DNA of 64,000 nt from Trogon surrucura. Taxonomy: Eukaryota > Chordata > Aves > Trogoniformes > Trogonidae. Where the stretch lies: contig CM036632.1 in NCBI GenBank assembly GCA_020746105.1, positions 868,001 to 932,000 on the forward strand, given 5' to 3'. This document shows, in pieces, positions 59,215-64,000 of this stretch. Within the stretch, counting starts at the first letter, position 1; every line of letters begins with the position of its first letter. The notes under the pieces were generated by a model. That model made no database searches, was not told where the DNA came from, and worked only from the letters and a program-made list of their open reading frames with translations. Position numbers and translations under genes: made by a program.

Positions 59215-59600
59215 ACAGCGACGCTTAACGCCGGGCCGGGAAGTTCCGAGCGGGGTGAGGATGGGGATGCTCGGCGGGAGGAGGGTGAGGAGGAGCGCGA
59301 CGGCCGGCAGAGCCCACCCGGCGCTTCCACACCGTGGTCACAGCTTCGAAGTTTTCTCCCCTACTTCAAGGCGAAGCAGCTGCTCGCTTCCGTGCCTAAC
59401 GCCACGGTGCGTTTTTCAAGGAGGAGGTTGACCAAAGGAGGGAGGGTTTCGCGAGGCCGAAGGCTCGGAGGCGTGCGGCCAAGAGCCCGAGGGACGGGCG
59501 AAGCCCCTCCGTGCCCCCCGCGCAGCCGGATCTCAGCCCAGCGCCGCGGAGGCCGAGCCGCATCGAGGGCTGCGAAAAAGCAAATCATTTTCCAGAGGAG
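59215..59600. promoter_or_regulatory. CpG-rich patch inside CACNG3 intron 1
   Basis: About 385 bp with many CpG dinucleotides between two AT-rich candidate elements. It might be an alternative promoter or an enhancer-linked CpG island. No exon of CACNG3 is recognised beside it. Confidence 0.35.
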
Positions 59601-59619
59601 CCCCGCGGCGCGGAAGATC

Positions 59620-60125
59620 AAGGCTAAAAATATGTAAATCGCCACGGAAAGCACTGTCAGAGCTTCAGCCAGGCTCGCGAGCTGCCAAGAGGCAATTTCG
59701 AATTTCCGAGCTCTCTGCACAAGGCATTAAAAAGGTCACTATTTCTGAAGGAAGGATCTTTACAAATAAACACATTTGCCGAGGACGCGGTGAGTCACGC
59801 CGGAGCGGAGCACCGAGCATTTCCAACCTAATGCTTTTGACAGGCCACAAGCAGGGCGATCTTTTCATGTTTACAGTTCATCAATAGTTTTTACAGCTGC
59901 ACAGTCAATCTTTAAAGCACATTTAGCCTGGGAGGAGGCTCGGCAGGTTGTTTTCCTTGCAAAAGCAATATTAAATTTATCTTTTTTCTTCCTCTTTTAT
60001 AGCATTGATTTGAAGGTATTTGAACATCAAACACGCGACTGCCACTCAAGCACCCGCCTTTTTAAAATATATATATACATACACACTTCTGTCACGTCTC
60101 CCCAACGATATAAATATTTGAAGTT
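59620..60125. promoter_or_regulatory. AT-rich candidate conserved non-coding element
   Basis: AT-rich DNA right of the CpG-rich patch, with AAAATATGTAAATCGCC, CAAATAAACACATTTGCC, GAGGCAATTTCGAATTTCC and TTCATCAATAGTTTTTACAG. A TATATATACATACACAC simple stretch lies at about 60,068-60,086. Confidence 0.33.
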
Positions 60126-60499
60126 TTCAGCTGATGCGCTAAAAGGGACTTGATCCACCAAAGCCCGTTTTTTTCAGGGGGTTCAGCGGGCACCGCGCCG
60201 CGTGGCTGCTGGTGTGGGAGCTGCTGGCTCCTCTCTTGCCCTCACCCGGCTGGAACCAGGCTCGGGGCAGCCCAGGGGCCGGGTGAGGATGGAGGGTCTG
60301 GGTGAGGGTCCGGGTCCAGCTCGCTCTGGGCGCAGGCACCGGAGCGCATCCAGCACGGATGGATTTAGCTCGCTGCCGGCTGCAGGCAGAGCCGCCTCCG
60401 CACCATCTGCGGGAGGGGAGAGAGCCCCGGGGAGCCGGTTCCAACGCCCCAGATGGGGAGAAACGATATTCAAGAGTAGCACCAGAGCTTCACTCCAAG

Positions 60500-60530
60500 C
60501 TTTTTTTTTTTTCTTTTTTTTTTTTTTTGA
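60500..60530. repeat. T-rich tract
   Basis: About 29 T with one C interruption in CACNG3 intron 1. Confidence 0.85.
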
Positions 60531-60814
60531 GAAAGGACTATCCTGTAGACTGAGCATTAGGAGAGAACTTCGCTGGTGAGCAAGTGAGTGATGCCAACCG
60601 TGCATTCCTCCTCCGAGAAATAAAAGATGTTTCCCCATGCCCTGGGTAAGCTTTCTAGAAATTCAGGGCAATTCCTTTCAGGAGGGCTTCACCACCGGGA
60701 ACTCCTTGTGCTGCCGCACAGGTGGCGTGCTCCCAGCCTGGGGAGGGTGAGGACGGCAAATCCCATCCATCATCCATCGCTTTGGGGATCTCACAGCATC
60801 CCAGCTCAGTGCAC

Positions 60815-61010
60815 AGAATCATAGAATCACAGAACGGTTTGGGTTGGAAGAAACCATAAAGATCATCTTGTTCCTACCTCCCTGCCTTGGGCAGGGACAC
60901 CTCCCACCAGACCAGGTTGCTCAAAGTCCATCCAGCCTGGCTTTGGACACCTCCAGGGACGAGGCATCCACAGCACATCTGGGCAATAATCTCGGAGCAG
61001 GGAAGATGAC
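60815..61010 (-). mobile_element. CR1 LINE 3'-end fragment
   Basis: CAGAATCATAGAATCACAGA followed by ACGGTTTGGGTTGGAAGAAA is the reverse complement of the avian CR1 3' terminus with its octamer repeats. TTGGGCAGGGACACCTCCCA and CAGACCAGGTTGCTCAAAG continue the CR1 tail. It is a minus-strand, 5'-truncated copy of about 195 bp. Confidence 0.92.
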
Positions 61011-61683
61011 CGCACTCCCGGCTCCAGGTCAGACCCAGGCAAACTGTCCCGTGGGTCCCCGAGCTGCTCACACTATCACCTTGGCCATAAACTGGCCTCA
61101 TCTCCCCACAGCTTCCGACTCTAAGCACAAAACCACTTTGCTAGAATAACTCTAGAGCTTTGAAACAACCCCAGCGCCCACACGGCTCTGCCCGACCGGG
61201 CGGCAGCAGGAGCCAAACAGAAGACAGCAGACCCTGAGACGATGGATGGGCAAGCAGACAGTTCCACGGCTCGTGCCAACACTTTCCATCTCCTTCCTAT
61301 TTTGCATTAAATCACACAAAAGAGCCCATCCCGCTGCCGTTGAAGCCAGGTGATGTTTTGCCGTCGGCTTCAAGGACAGCAGGGCTGCGCTCAGGGCACA
61401 CCCTGGCCGCTCTCCTGATGATGCGCCCAAGGGTTTGGCTAAAGGAGCTGATGGGAGCTGTGCTGAGGGCAGGGCTGTGGGCATGGCGCAGCCCATGTCA
61501 AGTCTGGACCCCAAAGTCCCGTCAGCATCCAGGAGCTTTGCTCCCCGGGGTCTGGGTTTCGCTGCCATCAGCTGCTCTGGCACCTCCCGCGCAGAGCCTA
61601 TTTCCAGGGCTGCAAAATCCCAGGCTCTGCCTGGCTCCAGCTGAGCACCCAAAACGAGCAGACGCTTGAGAGCTGCATCTCTC

Positions 61684-61716
61684 CAGTCCCATCTGTAAAA
61701 CAGGGATAACATCATC
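61684..61716 (-). mobile_element. MIR-like SINE core fragment
   Basis: The minus strand reads GATGTTATCCCTGTTTTACAG then ATGGGACTGG, close to the MIR segment with TTATCCCCATTTTACAGATG. Very short and ancient; the match is only this core. Confidence 0.4.
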
Positions 61717-61719
61717 CGC

Positions 61720-64000
61720 TCCGGCTCAGAGCAGGGAGCTGAGGGAGCCTCCGGGAGGTGCCTGTGATGAGCAGGGAGCCTGGGGCAGGGCTTGGGGGCA
61801 GCTCCCTGCCAGGGCCACACGCTGAGCACCCAGGGCAGGTACCCAGCATGGCAAAGTACCCTGAGGGAGCGGGCAGGGGATGGGGAGTGGTAACGCAGCA
61901 AATACTGGTACCCGCCGGTGACAGAGAGCGGCTCACGCATCCCCAACGCCTGTGACAGACGAGGCCACTGCGCGTTTGAACGAGCAGAGAGGGAATTCTC
62001 TTGCAGCAGTCCCACACCCCAGCACATCACATCACACCCCAGCACACCGTGCCACACCGCACCGGTCGCTCGCCGGGGCCGAGCGCTGGCTGCCTGCAGA
62101 CGGGCTGCGCGGCGGGAGCGCAGTGCAGGGGCGGAGGCGCTGACACGTCTGTCTCTCACTTCATCAGCGAGAGAGCTAGGACCAACAAGAAAGCCATACG
62201 GCACACGTCCTTAGGGTGACGGGAGGGGGGTGCTTCTGCCCCGAGGGGACGAGCTGGTGGCCCCTGCCTGGGCCTGGGGACCTGTCCTTCTGCTGCTGCT
62301 GCCTGAGGTGGGGGCAGCAGCAGCCCTCCTGCTTCCCCCAGTAGCGGGAAGTGGGACAGGTTGGGGCAATATGCAGAGCAGTTATTATTTAAAATGACTG
62401 CTGTTAGATTAAAGCATTTAAAACGCACACGCCACCTCCCCCTGGCCTCACTGCCCGCTGCGCCCTTGCTGCAGGAGGCTTTGATGGCTTGGTGACAGAA
62501 GAAGACCCCATTCCCACTTCTGCCCCAGCTCAGAGGTCCCACACGCTGGGATGCAGCTTTCCTCCTTCCTACAAAAGGCATAATCTCTCTCGTCCTTCTT
62601 CAGCTTTTGCTGTTGGAGGGAAGGCCAAGGACTAACATGCAGAAAACACTTTCATCCCTGGCTGAAGCGTGCTGATGAATGACAAGAGATTCTCCCGGCG
62701 CAGAGAGAAGGAGCCTCGGGGCTGCGAGAGGCTCCCGGGCACCGTCGGCAGCCGCCGGGGGGGGTGTCCCTGCTTGGCTGCCTCTCGGGGTCCTGCTCGC
62801 CCAGCCCGCGGCCGCTGCACGAAGGAGCTGCGGCGCTGCGATAAAGTCTGAGCGGGGCTGCCGAGGCAAATGGAGGATTTGGCAGGGACGTGGCGCAGCC
62901 TGGCAGGAGCGGCTGCCTGGGGAGGCAAAGCCGGAGCTGCTGCAGGCTCAGGGCGGCAGGGAAAGGCGCCGCGAGATCGCCGTCTGGCTCGCGATGTGAC
63001 AGTGACCTTTCCCGGGCGGGCAAGCAGCCCCGGGGTCGGGGTCGGACAGGAGGCAGCCCAGAGGGAAGGCAGCCGCCGACTCTGGCAGCCCCTTGCAATC
63101 GCCCAGGCGATGACGCCGTGTGATGCAATTGCTGATGCTGACGCATCAAAGTGCTCTGACAGATGTGAAAAATAACTTTAAGTTGGTCTTTAACATCCAG
63201 CTGAGCAGCAGCCTGCCCTGGAGGGTCTCTGCTCCCTTGCCAGCATGGAGATCAGCCTCTCTGGGAGGACCAGGGGTAGCTCTGCAGGACACGAGCAGCT
63301 CGAGGGAGGTGCCAGCAGCGCAAGCCAACACCGATTTTAAGAAGTTAAAATCAGGAATACTTGAAAAGGGCAGTTGCTTGTTGGTAGCCCCTTTGGGGGT
63401 TGCTTTCCCCTTTTCTTGTGATTCCAGGCACAAACTGAGAGTAACGGCGTACTTAGGGGACAATCACCAAAGCACCAGTGAAATTGGACACGCGAGTGCT
63501 CGAGAGGCACAAACACAAACGTCCCCCTCAAACACCACCTTCTGTCACCATGTTCCACCACCCCACCCCCATGGGGTGTACTGCCGATGCCAACATCCCC
63601 GTAGCCCCCCAGAAAGGCTGGGGGGGGCCAATCCTCCTCCTTCCATACAAACTGCTTGGCCAAGAGCAAACGCACGAAGCCCCCCGTGAGGGGTGGGAGG
63701 TGGCCATGAGGTGCTGCTCCTCTCTCACGTCTGCCCCTGCCCTCCCTGCCTGCCTTATCCTTCCCTTATCGCTCCGTTTGCCTCCGCACGATAAAACAAC
63801 GCAGTTCCTAACAACCTGACGTGGGAACGGCTAAGCCATCCTCTGCAGCCCGACAGAGCCGGGTTTGTCTATAGATTGTGGTGTCAGGAGATAAGAAACA
63901 GGCAATATCTGAGAAAACCATCACGCGGTATCACCCGTCCAGCAGCCACGAGCATTTCTGCTGCCTCTCCCCGCGACAACTACGAAAACCCCCGCTGTTT
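61720..64000. other. CACNG3 intron 1, right end of window
   Basis: GC-rich sequence, CpG-richer at about 62,690-63,120. I searched the minus strand for CACNG3 exon 1 and found none. No repeat or gene is recognised. Confidence 0.5.

Larger units (their letters stand above)
50427..64000 (-). other. CACNG3 intron 1 (part)
   Basis: Everything right of the exon 2 acceptor is taken to be intron 1, because the family's exon 1 (TM1 and the TDYWLYSRGVC region) is nowhere on the minus strand to 64,000. Over 13.5 kb are present. It contains simple repeats, one CR1 end, two MIR-like fragments, a CpG-rich patch and several AT-rich blocks, listed separately. No coding exon is supported. Confidence 0.75.

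Noticed and set aside
61152-62204. Minus-strand 350-codon frame, the longest in the window
   Set aside because: It runs through an MIR-like core fragment, has no recognisable domain and lies in GC-rich intron 1 of CACNG3. It is most likely chance. Conservation of the frame in other birds would reopen the case.
50427-64000. Possible CACNG3 exon 1
   Set aside because: The conserved TM1 and TDYWLYSRGVC region is not found in any minus-strand frame, so exon 1 is taken to lie beyond the window.
1-64000. CRISPR arrays, toxin systems, prophage or retroviral elements
   Set aside because: No direct-repeat/spacer arrays, no gag-pol-env type frames and no LTR pairs are recognised; the only mobile elements seen are CR1 LINE fragments and short MIR-like remnants.

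Overview
The window comes from a bird (or a close sauropsid) nuclear genome. Several truncated CR1 LINE copies carry the bird-type 3' end, introns are short, and the two genes present sit in the conserved amniote order CACNG3-RBBP6. I see no bacterial-type genes, CRISPR arrays, rRNA or tRNA, and no retroviral or LTR-type element.

Region 1 (1 to about 21,130, minus strand) is the 5' part of RBBP6, a RING E3 ubiquitin ligase of the RNA 3'-processing and p53/MDM2 pathways. Eight coding exons with GT-AG junctions encode residues 1-282: the DWNN domain (exons 1-2), linker (3-5), CCHC zinc knuckle (6), linker (7) and the first half of the RING finger (8). The rest lies beyond base 1. Exon 1 sits in a CpG island at about 20,020-21,130. 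Reading through the exon 3 splice donor gives a short DWNN-only protein whose first 13 extra residues match the human short isoform as I recall it, followed by a polyadenylation signal.

Region 2 (about 21,130 to 45,680) is intergenic. It begins with a G/C-skewed minisatellite (unit 72-75 bp) next to the RBBP6 promoter, and contains CR1 fragments, an orphan CpG-rich patch near 30.5-31.2 kb with two CTCF-like motifs, and AT-rich blocks with homeodomain/POU-type motifs that look like candidate conserved regulatory elements. No protein-coding gene is supported here.

Region 3 (about 45,680 to 64,000, minus strand) holds the last three coding exons of CACNG3 (TARP gamma-3, an AMPA-receptor auxiliary subunit), from residue 71 to the C-terminal TTPV PDZ ligand, plus part of the large intron 1. 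Exon 1 is not in the window and should lie beyond 64,000. Intron 1 contains simple repeats, a CR1 3' end, MIR-like SINE core fragments, a CpG-rich patch and AT-rich candidate elements.

The two genes are not known to work together; their adjacency is conserved synteny. I did not find a new biological system. The best leads are the conserved intronic read-through isoform of RBBP6, the minisatellite beside its promoter, a microsatellite starting inside a splice donor, and the orphan CpG/CTCF patch between the genes.
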